Below, piece by piece: positions 25,905 to 33,747 of a DNA stretch of 45,148 nt (position 1 is its first letter; each line of letters begins with the position of its first letter). This DNA comes from Pseudomonadota bacterium (GTDB lineage Bacteria; Pseudomonadota; Gammaproteobacteria; Acidiferrobacterales; Acidiferrobacteraceae). The position numbers were made by a program, and so were the translations under genes. The stretch is taken from contig JAKAXK010000008.1 of assembly GCA_021827145.1 (NCBI GenBank), positions 1-45,148 on the forward strand, given 5' to 3'. The notes beneath the pieces were generated by a model. It worked only from the letters and a program-made list of their open reading frames with translations. It made no database searches and was not told the DNA's origin.

Positions 25905-27281
25905 AATCTGGTGTACGGGCAGGAAGTTGAAGAAGGCGGCGTACCCTGCTGAAATCGGTTTGTCGAGAACTGATGTACAGCAGAAAGGAGATACGCCACC
26001 CATGGCAAAACATAGCGTAGTTCGTTTTCAGAAACCAGACGCAGTCGAAGATCCGTTGACGGCACTGCTGCGGGAAGGCGCCCAGCAGTTGATCCAGGAT
26101 GCGGTGGAGGCCGAGTTGGCGCAATGACTGACCGGGTATGCGGGCGAGACCGATGGGCGGGGCCGCACGGCGGTCGTGCGCAACGGCTATCATCCCACAC
26201 GCACGATCCTGACGGGGATCGGACCGGTGCCGGTCCAGATACCGAAGGTGCGCGCACGGACCGGGGCGGCCGTCGTGTTTCGCTCGTCCCTGGTGCCGCC
26301 GTATGTGCGCCGCGCCAAAACCTTGGATGCGGCGCTGCCATGGCTGTATCTGAAGGGCATCTCCACGGGGCAGATGGCCGAGGCCCTGGCCGTGCTGGTC
26401 GGGCCCGGAGCCAAAGGCCCGCCCCCACCCGTGATCAGCCGGCTGAAGGGCCAGTGGTCCAGCGAGTATGCCGCCTGGCGCACCCGCCGGCTCGATCAGG
26501 ACCGTTGGGTGTATCTCTGGGCGGACGGCATTTACAGTGGCCTGCGGGCCGAAGGACAACGGCTCTGCACCCTGGTGGTGGTCGGTGTCAATGACCGCGG
26601 CGAGAAACACTTCCTCGCCATCGAGGACGGGGTGCGGGAGTCTACCCAAAGCTGGCGCGAAGTCCTCCTGGACCTCAAGGCGCGGGGGCTGAAGCATCCA
26701 CCGGAGTTGGCCGTAGGTGACGGGGCGCTCGGCTTCTGGGCGGCTTTAGACGAAGTGTTCCCGAAGACCCGGCGCCAGCGGTGCTGGGTCCACAAGACCG
26801 CCAATATTCTGAACAGCCTGCCGAAATCCGTCCAGCCCAAAGCAAAAGGGGCGCTGCACGAGATCTGGCAGGCACCGACCCACCAGGACGCCGAGCGCGC
26901 CTTCGACCGCTTTATCGAGACCTTCGAGGCCAAGTATCCGAAGGCGGTGGCGATCCTCGTCAAGGACCGCGAGGCCCTGCTCGCGTTCTACGACTTCCCG
27001 GCGGAACACTGGGTGCATCTGCGCGCACGAGCAATCCGATCGAATCGGTCTTCGGGACCATCCGGCACCGTACCGACCAGACTCGTGGCTACGTCACCCG
27101 GGATACCATGCTGGCCTTCATCTACAAGCTCGGCATGTGTGCTGAAAGCCGCTGGTGCCGCATCCGGGGTTTCCAGCACCTCACCAAGGTCATCACCGAC
27201 GTGCCGTTTAAAGATGGTGTCGAAGTCACGAAGAGTGCCGATCGCAGGAGCGCCGCCTGATCATGCTCCGTACACCAGATT
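25905..27281 (+). mobile_element. IS256-family insertion sequence, inactive
   Basis: The length is about 1.38 kb, as expected for the family. The ends carry 14-bp inverted repeats AATCTGGTGTACGG (25905-25918) and its complement (27268-27281). It encodes one transposase, which is broken. No matching 8-bp target duplication is visible (TATAACTG on the left, TGACGATA on the right), which suggests that one flank was deleted or rearranged after insertion. A similar end-like sequence (GATCTGGTGTAGCGG) stands 28 bases outside the left end. The right end touches the CRISPR mini-array. Confidence 0.8.
26002..27260 (+). pseudogene. IS256-family transposase with stop and frameshift
   Basis: The start at 26002 has AAGGAG upstream. 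The frame is interrupted by an in-frame TGA at 26125-26127, then resumes with GRGRTAVVRNGYHPTRTI, VYLWADGIYSGL (first catalytic Asp), LAVGDGALGFWAALDEVFP (second Asp) and RQRCWVHKTANILNSLP. Near 27019-27024 a two-base GC expansion in CTGCGCGCACG shifts the frame. The remaining C-terminus SNPIESVFGTIRHRTDQTRGYVTRDT, with the catalytic Glu, reads on in another frame to 27260. All three catalytic residues are still encoded, so the damage is recent and slight, but no full protein is made. Confidence 0.9.
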
Positions 27282-27312
27282 TGACGATATCTCTACATGT
27301 TTTCCGGACTGA

Positions 27313-27400
27313 GCTCATCGCCGCACAGGCGATTGAGAAGCAAAAGCTCACCAGCTTGGTGAAGTGCGAATCGTTCATCGCCGCGCAGGCGATTGAGAAG
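27313..27400 (+). CRISPR. Two-repeat CRISPR mini-array of type I-F geometry
   Basis: Two 28-bp repeats (27313-27340 and 27373-27400), identical at 26 of 28 positions, enclose one 32-bp spacer (27341-27372). The repeat begins GTTCA in copy 2, has the stem ATCGCC/GGCGAT with a 5-base loop, and ends GATTGAGAAG. That is the layout of type I-F (Cas6f/Csy4) repeats, whose consensus is GTTCAcyGCCGya-x-AGGC-x-gcTtAGAAA; 28 plus 32 is exactly the I-F unit. The spacer contains TCACCA-GCT-TGGTGA, an inverted repeat. No cas gene is in the window, so it is an orphan or stranded array end. The span 27401-27511 shows no further repeat. Confidence 0.75.
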
Positions 27401-27511
27401 AAGTGACGATCACCGCAAAAATCGAGAGGGCCGGCAGGTGGGCCCGGGTTGGGCCGAAAGCCTTCCCACCAATCGGCGCCCGATCGCCTCTTCACGCCAA
27501 TCCACGCCCAG

Positions 27512-27787
27512 TCACTTCCGTGCAACACGACACTGGGCGGCTGCTCGAAGGGCGGCGGTCGACTCAGGGGGGCACTCCAGGAGCGCCAGCACGCGCAGAC
27601 TGTCACGCTCGCTAAGCGCAATACGCTCAGCGCGGTCAACAGCGTCGCGGGCAGCTGGCAAGGCGGCGTGCATGATAAAGCTCGTCAGGTCCAGCCGTTC
27701 ATAGGCGGCGGCTGTCGCTAAAAGCCGCTTGTCTTCCTTGGTGATCCGCAATTCAATCCGGCCTTCCCGAACCACAGTCTTCGCCAT
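27512..27787 (-). CDS. DUF1778 (TacA-like) antitoxin without its toxin
   Basis: The product is 91 aa. RIELRITKEDKRLLATAAAYERLDLTSFIMHAALPAARDAVDRAERIALSERDSLRVLALLECPPESTAAL follows the DUF1778 pattern: an N-terminal ribbon-helix-helix and a C-terminal toxin-neutralising segment with LSERD and PP motifs. These antitoxins normally precede a GNAT acetyltransferase toxin (TacT-like) that blocks aminoacyl-tRNAs. Downstream on the minus strand there is no such gene; 27510-27260 holds the CRISPR mini-array and the IS end. GGAGGG lies just before the ATG. The toxin was probably lost in a rearrangement. Confidence 0.85.
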   Translation of the reverse strand: MAKTVVREGRIELRITKEDKRLLATAAAYERLDLTSFIMHAALPAARDAVDRAERIALSERDSLRVLALLECPPESTAALRAAAQCRVARK

Positions 27788-27865
27788 AAGAACCCTCCAG
27801 GGCTTTTACGCCTGTACGTATAGTATAGGAGACAGAGATAACGTCAGCTCTCTCCCGAGCCGACA

Positions 27866-28057
27866 TCAAGGCGCTCCTGGCGACATGATCGAAGGGGAGC
27901 CCGAGGAAGCCGCTACCTGATACAAGCCCAAGAGTCCCCGGAACGGCCCATTACCGTGTGCGCAGAAAAGCGCTCCGTTCACCATCATCATCACCGGTCG
28001 ATCAGTCTCGATGCACACGCCCGCAAAACGCGACTTTCCCGCGCCCCCGGTCGTCAT
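27866..28057 (-). CDS. Small hypothetical protein with a P-loop-like start
   Basis: If translated from the ATG at 28057 this gives 63 aa, beginning TTGGAGKSRFAGVCIETDRPVMMMVNG. GAGKS resembles a Walker A, but the rest is too short for a complete ATPase. Codon use is compatible with coding, yet no good ribosome binding site or family match was recognised. It may be a fragment of a larger plasmid or phage gene. The surrounding interval 27788-28283 holds nothing else that I can support. Confidence 0.25.
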   Translation of the reverse strand: MTTGGAGKSRFAGVCIETDRPVMMMVNGALFCAHGNGPFRGLLGLYQVAASSGSPSIMSPGAP

Positions 28058-28283
28058 GGGCCCGGCATACTGCCTCCTGCGGGTATCGCCCACTCTTCGG
28101 AGCGGACTGGGTCTTATGGCTCTGCCCTCACCTTCCGGGCAAGTTCTTCGAACCGCCGGGCACCGTGTGCTGGTGCGTCAGGAACCCCGAGGTGCTTGAA
28201 GGGCGCAGGGGGCACGCGTCGACCTGCCACTGCGGCACGATTACAATGGCGTCCCGGGAAGCCTCCGGGGCTTCGGGGGATGG

Positions 28284-29366
28284 ATGGAGTTTGATCTTTT
28301 CTATGAGTTAGCGGTCCCGGACTTCGCGGGACGCAGCGAGCGGCAGGTGTATGAGGAGACCCTCGATGAGATCGCGCTCGCCGATACCCTGGGTTTTGGG
28401 ACCGTATGGCTCACCGAGCACCACTTCATGCCCCAGTACGGGCATAGCTCGGCGCCTGACTTGTTTCTGGCCGCCGCCTCACAGAGGACGCAGCGCATCC
28501 GTTTGGGCCAGGGCATCGTGCCACTCCCCTACCACCACCCGCTGCATGTGGCCGAACGGGCCGCAACCCTCGACATCTTATGCGGGGGGCGGCTCGAGCT
28601 CGGGATCGGCCGCGGATTCTCACCCAAGGAATACGAGGCCTTCGGCATACGCACCGAAGATAGCCGCGGGCTTGTGGACGAAGGCCTGGAGATCCTGATC
28701 AAGGCCTTCACCGATCCCGGGCCCATCGATTTCGCGGGGCAACATTTTCGGTTCACGGATATCGCCGTGCGTCCGCGCCCGATCCAGACACCCCATCCGC
28801 CGCTGTGGATGGCGGCGGTGAGCCCGGAGAGTTTCGAACTCGCGGCGCGTCTCGGACTCGGCGTACTCGCGGGCCCCTTCAAACCCTGGTTCATGGTCAA
28901 GGAAGACATCCGCCGTTACCGTGCCGCCTACGCCAAGCACCACGGCCCGCATCCCGCGCGATTGCCGCGCGTCGGCATGACGCTCGGGATCTTTTGTCTC
29001 GCCGACGGCCGGGAAGCCCGCGCCATTGCGCGCACCAATATCACCTGGTTCTATCGCGAGCTCTTGCGGCTGACCGCACCGCTCTTGTCGCGACTGCAGG
29101 ATGGTTATGAGTATTACCGACGGTTCGGGGCGCTCGCGCCCTTATTGAAGGGTGGCGTGAACCTCCCCATCCTGGAGCGACTCGGCATGGTGGTGGCGGG
29201 CGACCCGGACCACTGTCGCAAGCGCCTACGCGCCTACGCAGACGCCGGGGTCGATCACCTGCTCTGCGCCGTGGGCGCGGGCGCAAGCCCGACCGAGCAG
29301 AACCGCCGGGCGCTCACCCTCTTGAACGAAGAGATCCTGCCGGCCTTCCCATCGTGCGCGTCCTGA
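28284..29366 (+). CDS. Luciferase-like flavin-dependent monooxygenase
   Basis: The product is 360 aa of the bacterial luciferase-like (LLM) family, TIM barrels that use reduced FMN or F420. Family hallmarks are LADTLGFGTVWLTEHHFMPQYGHSSAPDLFLAAASQRTQRIRLGQGIVPLPYHHPLHVAERAATLDILCGGRLELGIGRGFSPKEY, then PHPPLWMAAVSPESFELAARLGLGVLAGPF. The EHHF motif is typical of the alkanal monooxygenase-like branch. The substrate cannot be told. It overlaps an NAD-dependent epimerase gene by 13 bases, so the two are probably one pathway unit. Confidence 0.88.
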   Translation: MEFDLFYELAVPDFAGRSERQVYEETLDEIALADTLGFGTVWLTEHHFMPQYGHSSAPDLFLAAASQRTQRIRLGQGIVPLPYHHPLHVAERAATLDILCGGRLELGIGRGFSPKEYEAFGIRTEDSRGLVDEGLEILIKAFTDPGPIDFAGQHFRFTDIAVRPRPIQTPHPPLWMAAVSPESFELAARLGLGVLAGPFKPWFMVKEDIRRYRAAYAKHHGPHPARLPRVGMTLGIFCLADGREARAIARTNITWFYRELLRLTAPLLSRLQDGYEYYRRFGALAPLLKGGVNLPILERLGMVVAGDPDHCRKRLRAYADAGVDHLLCAVGAGASPTEQNRRALTLLNEEILPAFPSCAS

Positions 29367-30304
29367 TCACGGGCGCGGCCGGCTGTCTCGGGCAGGTCCT
29401 CATCCCGCGACTGCTCGCTGACGCACGCGTGAGCGCGGTGATCGCACACGATCAAAGGCCTTTACGCCTCGATCACCAGAAGCTTCGGACCCTCGTCGGT
29501 GATATCCGTGATCCGGCAGTGGGACGGGCCGCGCGTGGTGTCGATGCCGTCGTCCACATGGCCTTCGTCGTCATCGAAAGCGGGCTTGGCCGCGAGCGGC
29601 GCAACCGCACCCTGGCCCGGGAGATCAATGTGGGCGGTACCCAGGCCTTAGTCGACGCCTTGGATCCCAAGACGCGTCTGGTCCATCTCTCGAGCGCCTC
29701 GGTCTACGGGACGAGCCGCGAGCCCCTCACCGAAGCGGCCGAGATGAAGCCCCTACCAGGCTTTCGGTATGCCGAAGACAAGGTACGCGCCGAAGAACTC
29801 GTGATGGCGGCCGCCAAGGACGGGCTCTCCGCCCTGCGACTGCGCCCCCACATCATCCTCGGGTCCTACGCCCAGCCCTTCCTGCGGGGGGCCTTGCGCC
29901 TACCCGTCTATGCGCGCCTGCCACCCCCGGCCCCGCCGCTCCAGGTCGTGCATGAACAGGATGTCGCCGCGGCGATCCTGGCCGCGCTCTTCAGTGAGGC
30001 CACCGGGGCCATCCATCTGGCCTGCGAGGATCAGATGTCCTTCGAGGCCATGCAACGGCATCTGCACCGCCATGCCTTCGCGGTCAGTCCCCGCGCCGCG
30101 CAGAGGGCTGCACGGTTCGCGTTCCGTTACCTGGGTATCGGTCCGGACCCCTCGTGGAGTGCCGGGCTCGACTGCCCGCTGGTGCTCGACAGTGCGCGCG
30201 CCCGCGCGGTGCTCGGCTGGCGCCCGCGCTTCCCGAGGATCGCGGATGTGCTGAACGACACGTTCGGGCGCACGGAGATGAGGCCCGGCCCTTCGGAGAG
30301 ATAG
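29354..30304 (+). CDS. NAD-dependent epimerase/dehydratase (extended SDR)
   Basis: The product is 316 aa from GTG at 29354. MRVLITGAAGCLGQVLIPRLL is the Rossmann glycine motif, VVHMAF and the Ser of LSSASVYG belong to the active site, and YAEDKVRAEELV gives the YxxxK catalytic pair. The C-terminal half has GAIHLACED, a sugar-nucleotide epimerase-like substrate domain. The reaction is unknown. It is translationally coupled to the luciferase-like gene and convergent with the ABC permease gene that follows 20 bases later. Confidence 0.88.
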   Translation: MRVLITGAAGCLGQVLIPRLLADARVSAVIAHDQRPLRLDHQKLRTLVGDIRDPAVGRAARGVDAVVHMAFVVIESGLGRERRNRTLAREINVGGTQALVDALDPKTRLVHLSSASVYGTSREPLTEAAEMKPLPGFRYAEDKVRAEELVMAAAKDGLSALRLRPHIILGSYAQPFLRGALRLPVYARLPPPAPPLQVVHEQDVAAAILAALFSEATGAIHLACEDQMSFEAMQRHLHRHAFAVSPRAAQRAARFAFRYLGIGPDPSWSAGLDCPLVLDSARARAVLGWRPRFPRIADVLNDTFGRTEMRPGPSER

Positions 30305-30324
30305 ACCGGGAAGGCCGGACCCCG

Positions 30325-31101
30325 CTATTCGCCGAGATTCAGCAGGCGCCCATGGACGCGGGCGTCGCGGAAGGTGCGCAGGAAAATACCGAGACCCAAG
30401 GCCAGATACACGACGTTGAGTCCCGCCGCTTCCCAGAGCGACCGCGCCAAGACCACGTGATGAAAGAGGAATCCGCGCATCGCCGCGAAGACATAGCTTG
30501 CAGGCAGGGCGTGGGCCACGATCTGCAGGGGGTGCGGAAGGACCGAGATCGGGTAATAGATACCGCTCAAAGGGGCGATCGCGAAGATCGCGGCCCACGC
30601 CAGATTCTCGGCCCCGAGGCCGTAGCGCAGCACGAGACCGGCCACCACAAGCCCGATCGCCCAACCCATGACGATCAGATTCATGAAGAGCGCGACCAGC
30701 ACCAAGCCCATCTGCCAGATCGGAAAGTGGTAGAACCAATAGGCGAAGAGCGCCGCCATGCCGCTGCCGATAAGGGTACGCAAGAGGCTTATGATGAACA
30801 GCGCGCCCGCGAGTTCGTGGGCACGCAAGGGGCTTGCGAACAGGTGGCCCAGGTTGCGCGAATAGAGCTCCTCGAAGAATACGACCGAGACCCCAAGCTG
30901 ACCGCGGAACATGACATCCCACAATAGCGCCGCGGCCAGAAGCACGCCCGAGGCCTGCGCCAGATAGCTGCTATGGTGCACGAGATACTCGCTCAGAAAA
31001 CCCCAGAGGATGATCTGCATGGTCGGCCAATACGCGAGCTCGATGATCCGCGGCCACGACCCCTTCAGGAGATAGACATAGCGCTCGATCATGGCGCCCA
31101 T
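30325..31101 (-). CDS. ABC-2 type exporter permease, separated from its ATPase by an IscB element
   Basis: The product is 258 aa from the ATG at 31101, which has GAGG five bases upstream; an ATG at 31134 would add 11 residues. Six membrane segments are seen, with the ABC-2 features ELAYWPTMQIILWGFLSEYL, FFEELYSRNLGHLFASPLRAHELAGALF and APLSGIYYPISVLPHPLQIVAHALPASYVFAAMRG. The matching ATPase gene lies at 32992, on the same strand but about 1.9 kb away because the IscB element sits between. The iscB stop overlaps the upstream ATG (31134), so expression may now depend on transcription through the element. Confidence 0.87.
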   Translation of the reverse strand: MGAMIERYVYLLKGSWPRIIELAYWPTMQIILWGFLSEYLVHHSSYLAQASGVLLAAALLWDVMFRGQLGVSVVFFEELYSRNLGHLFASPLRAHELAGALFIISLLRTLIGSGMAALFAYWFYHFPIWQMGLVLVALFMNLIVMGWAIGLVVAGLVLRYGLGAENLAWAAIFAIAPLSGIYYPISVLPHPLQIVAHALPASYVFAAMRGFLFHHVVLARSLWEAAGLNVVYLALGLGIFLRTFRDARVHGRLLNLGE

Positions 31102-31130
31102 GCGCCTCAGACTTCCACTGCGCGTCTCCG

Positions 31131-32588
31131 TCATCCAGTGGTGCGGGAAACCCCGGCGTCATTGTGGGCCGTACATTGTAGGCCGGATGGCCTACGGCCC
31201 ATCAGGCCGGGGAGGGAGAGCGCGGCGGCGTAAGCCGCCCCTGTTCCCGCATCTCCTTTGTCAAAGGCTCTCTTCGTGAGGGAATATCCATAGCCGTCCG
31301 CCCTCTGGATCAAGGTGCAGAATCGGTGATGGATGCCTTGTACCAGTCCTGGTGCGGTCTGGATGTTGAAACGCCCACTGGCGCGGATGGCGACGCGGCC
31401 CAGATAGGTGCCCACTTTTTTGCCTGTAGTCACCACGACCCGGACCAGATCCCCGGTCTGAAACCCAAAGGCGCTTTTGCTACGAGTGAGATACCCGCGG
31501 GGGAAGCCGTGTTTGGTGAGACGCGTGCGCTGGTAGCTGCCACGACCCGTGGCCTTGATGGCGAGGACGGGTTGTTGCCAGCGTTCTACGGCATCGACGT
31601 GGCCTGTGCAGAGGGCATCCAGGCAGTGTTCTTTCGGGACGTTCAGCCGGTGCCGATTCCACTTCGTCCGGCCGCCGCTGGCGACCTCGACCTCGAGGCC
31701 CATCGCCTTTAACTGCTGGTGCAACGCCCACCGGGTGCTGTTCACCGCCGCCGCGTCGCGCAACGGGGCCTTGCGCTGCGATTCGATGTGCGCCAGACGC
31801 TGGGGGTCGTGGGCCAGAAACACGGCCACATCCTGATGGGCCTTGGCCTGGTTGCAGTTGTGACAGGCGATGGTGAGGTTGCTCACCCGACCGGAGCCGC
31901 CTCGGGACTTGGGTTGAATGTGGTCTATTTCCAGGGGCGTGTTTTCCGCCCCGCAGTAAACGCACGTCCGCCCCCACTTCTCCAGCAGGTACTCGCGGAC
32001 CTCGTACCCGGCCAATGTGCCTTGTTGATACGCAACGCCGGATATTTCCGGGTTTTGCATCTGCTGGGTATCGAACCGGACCAGCTCCTGCGACAGGGAT
32101 GTCACCGGCGCCAATCGGCGGAGCCGTGCCACCCACGCTATCGTCGTATCGACCCGATGGCGCAGGCTGGGCGCCAGCCAACCCTCCGGTTTCGTCCGGT
32201 TGTCGAAGCGGGCCGGACGATACCGCAAGTTCCCGCGGCGGCGCTGGCGGAACGCGCGCCGGGCCGTGAGCCGGTCGCGGATCACGGAACCACGGTGTTG
32301 CAATGCCAGCAGCATCCGCACCGTGAGGGTGCGGACGACTTCTCCCGTCGTCGTATCCGCGGTATCTGACTCCCGCACCAAGGCGAGCCCCGTGGTCTGG
32401 CTGCCCGGATCGAGCTTTAACCGGACCGGTTGCAGCACGGAATTCTCTCGCAACCTATCCACCAACCGGATGGCGAACGGCATCATCCGGTGCACGCGCG
32501 CCCGGCCCCGCGCGAGCAGGAGCCGTGCCCGCCTCTCCGAGCACGGCATCAAGGGTCTCTTTCTTTTGTCCAACACAAAAACGGCCAT
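31131..32588 (-). CDS. iscB: IscB RNA-guided nuclease (OMEGA system)
   Basis: The product is 485 aa. IscB is the ancestor of Cas9 carried by IS200/IS605-type elements. It uses an omega RNA to cut DNA. Domains in order: PLMP domain at 11-40 (RPLMPCSERRARLLLARGRA); RuvC-I with Asp60 in KLDPGSQTTGL; Arg-rich bridge helix at about 106-130; RuvC-II with Glu168 in SQELVRFD; HNH with CVYCG, LEIDHIQPKSRGG (Asp222, His223) and CHNCNQAK; RuvC-III with Asp324 in HCLDALCTGH; then the C-terminal target-motif-interacting region. All catalytic residues are intact. AAGAGAG stands before the ATG. No TnpA transposase is nearby, so the element needs help in trans. The last 25 residues look like read-through of the element end. 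Confidence 0.93.
   Translation of the reverse strand: MAVFVLDKRKRPLMPCSERRARLLLARGRARVHRMMPFAIRLVDRLRENSVLQPVRLKLDPGSQTTGLALVRESDTADTTTGEVVRTLTVRMLLALQHRGSVIRDRLTARRAFRQRRRGNLRYRPARFDNRTKPEGWLAPSLRHRVDTTIAWVARLRRLAPVTSLSQELVRFDTQQMQNPEISGVAYQQGTLAGYEVREYLLEKWGRTCVYCGAENTPLEIDHIQPKSRGGSGRVSNLTIACHNCNQAKAHQDVAVFLAHDPQRLAHIESQRKAPLRDAAAVNSTRWALHQQLKAMGLEVEVASGGRTKWNRHRLNVPKEHCLDALCTGHVDAVERWQQPVLAIKATGRGSYQRTRLTKHGFPRGYLTRSKSAFGFQTGDLVRVVVTTGKKVGTYLGRVAIRASGRFNIQTAPGLVQGIHHRFCTLIQRADGYGYSLTKRAFDKGDAGTGAAYAAALSLPGLMGRRPSGLQCTAHNDAGVSRTTG
31166..31200. repeat. Sub-terminal palindrome of the IscB element
   Basis: GGGCCGTA (31166-31173) pairs with TACGGCCC (31193-31200). An alternative hairpin pairs GTAGGCC (31178-31184) with GGCCTAC (31189-31195) around GGAT. 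Such end hairpins are what single-strand (Y1) transposases recognise. It lies within the last codons of iscB. Confidence 0.6.
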
Positions 32589-32988
32589 AAACGCTCTCTT
32601 AGCAAACAGCCCTTACGGGCCTTGTGACGCGCTCCTTTCGGAGCATCTCCCCTCGGGGTTGTGGGCAACCGGCTCCCTCCTTGCGGAGGCGGCGGGGGCC
32701 TTCGGCGCTTTACCTTTCGCCTTTACCCCCTTTACAGGGGGAGCATAGGCCATGCCCCCACGAAACGGGGGTCGTCCACGGCCTACAATATGATCCCAAC
32801 CTTCCAGTGTCCGGGACTGAGGAAGCATCCCGGAGTGGGTCTGAACGACCCGTTACCCACGTCTGCCGGTTTCCCGGCCCCCTGGTCAACCGAGCCTTTT
32901 GGTGTTCACCTCCAAGCTCCGCCCTCATGGCAGGCCGTACATTGTGGGCCGTGGACAACCCCCGTTTCGTGGGGGCATGGCCCATGGC
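32589..32988 (-). ncRNA. Omega RNA (HEARO-like) region upstream of iscB
   Basis: The roughly 400 bases between the iscB start and the element end contain no supportable gene but many short GC-rich hairpins. Examples are GCCCTTACGGGC, GCTCCTTTCGGAGC, CCCCTCGGGG, CCTCCTTGCGGAGG and CCCCCTTTACAGGGGG. In known IscB systems the omega RNA is encoded just here, read toward iscB, with its guide taken from DNA at or beyond the element end. That end adjoins the last codons of the ABC ATPase gene. The position is a strong argument; the exact fold and limits need covariance analysis. Confidence 0.65.
32748..32982. repeat. 42-bp inverted repeats inside the omega RNA region
   Basis: 32748-32789 and 32941-32982 are inverted copies with 40 of 42 positions identical, 151 bases apart. 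Each arm itself contains a hairpin (CCCCCACGAAACGGGGG in the first arm). They could fold into a long stem in the RNA or mark a nested element end. A related sequence lies at 44331-44372. Confidence 0.8.
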
Positions 32989-32991
32989 CTG

Positions 32992-33747
32992 TTAGGGTGG
33001 GGTAGTTGACAGCTGCGACCGCCCGCGTGCCATATCCAAGAACACCTCCTCGAGCGTCTCACGGCCGTACTTGCCGATCAGGTCGGCAGGCGCCCCCCGA
33101 TCGAAGATCCGACCGTGGCGCAACATGATCACCTCGTCACAGAGCCGCTCGACCTCCAGCATATTATGCGAGGCCAGCACCACCCCGGCGCCACTCGCCT
33201 GCTGGTAATCACGCAGATACGTGCGCAGCCGGTCCGCGGTATCCGGGTCGAGCGAGGCCGTGGGCTCGTCCAGAAGCAGGAGTTGCGGGCGATTGATCAG
33301 GGCCTTGGCGAACGACGCGCGCGTCTTTTGTCCCGCCGAAAGCCGGCCGTAAGGGCGGTCCAGCAGACCCTCCAGGTCCAGGTCGCGGGCAAGCTCGCGG
33401 ATGCGGGACGCCGCCTTGCGTACGCCATAGAGGCCGGCGTAGACCCGCAGATTCTGGTGGACGGTCAGGCGATGCGGCAGATCCACATAAGGTGAGGAAA
33501 AGTTGATGCGCGGCAAGACCCGGTAGCGGTGACGCAGGAGATCCTCGCCCAAGACCTGGATCGACCCCGTGGTCGGCAAGAGCAAGCCCATCAACATCGC
33601 AAGCGTGGTCGTCTTGCCGGCGCCGTTGCCCCCCAAAAGCCCGAGCACGCGACCGCTGGCGAGATCGAAGCTCAGGGATGCGACGGCGGTGACTGTCCCG
33701 TAGCGCTTGCTCAAGTCCGTCACCGAGATGGCGGTGGACTCGCTCAA
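32992..33747 (-). CDS. ABC exporter ATP-binding protein
   Basis: The product is 251 aa from TTG at 33747. Walker A is GGNGAGKTTTLAML, the signature LSAGQKTRASFAKAL, Walker B LLLLDEPTASLDPDT, and the His-loop LASHNMLEVERL. It resembles ABC-2 exporter ATPases of the drug or lipid type and is the natural partner of the permease at 30325. The start overlaps the stop of the upstream hypothetical gene by 4 bases. The IscB element begins immediately after its stop codon, so the original downstream link to the permease was cut without destroying either gene. Confidence 0.9.
   Translation of the reverse strand: MSESTAISVTDLSKRYGTVTAVASLSFDLASGRVLGLLGGNGAGKTTTLAMLMGLLLPTTGSIQVLGEDLLRHRYRVLPRINFSSPYVDLPHRLTVHQNLRVYAGLYGVRKAASRIRELARDLDLEGLLDRPYGRLSAGQKTRASFAKALINRPQLLLLDEPTASLDPDTADRLRTYLRDYQQASGAGVVLASHNMLEVERLCDEVIMLRHGRIFDRGAPADLIGKYGRETLEEVFLDMARGRSQLSTTPP

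Larger units (their letters stand above)
31160..32988 (-). mobile_element. IscB-carrying IS200/IS605-like element without transposase
   Basis: The element of about 1.83 kb separates the two genes of an ABC exporter. Both ends share the 13-mer CATTGTGGGCCGT in the same orientation (31160-31172 and 32940-32952), next to palindromes. The iscB gene lies at the permease side and a structured non-coding stretch at the ATPase side. Sub-terminal palindromes and lack of a target duplication are normal for this group. The exact ends are estimated. Confidence 0.7.

Noticed and set aside
26125-26127. TGA in the IS256 transposase as a programmed recoding or selenocysteine site
   Set aside because: A later two-base frameshift also breaks the gene, and IS256 elements do not use recoding here; simple decay is more likely.
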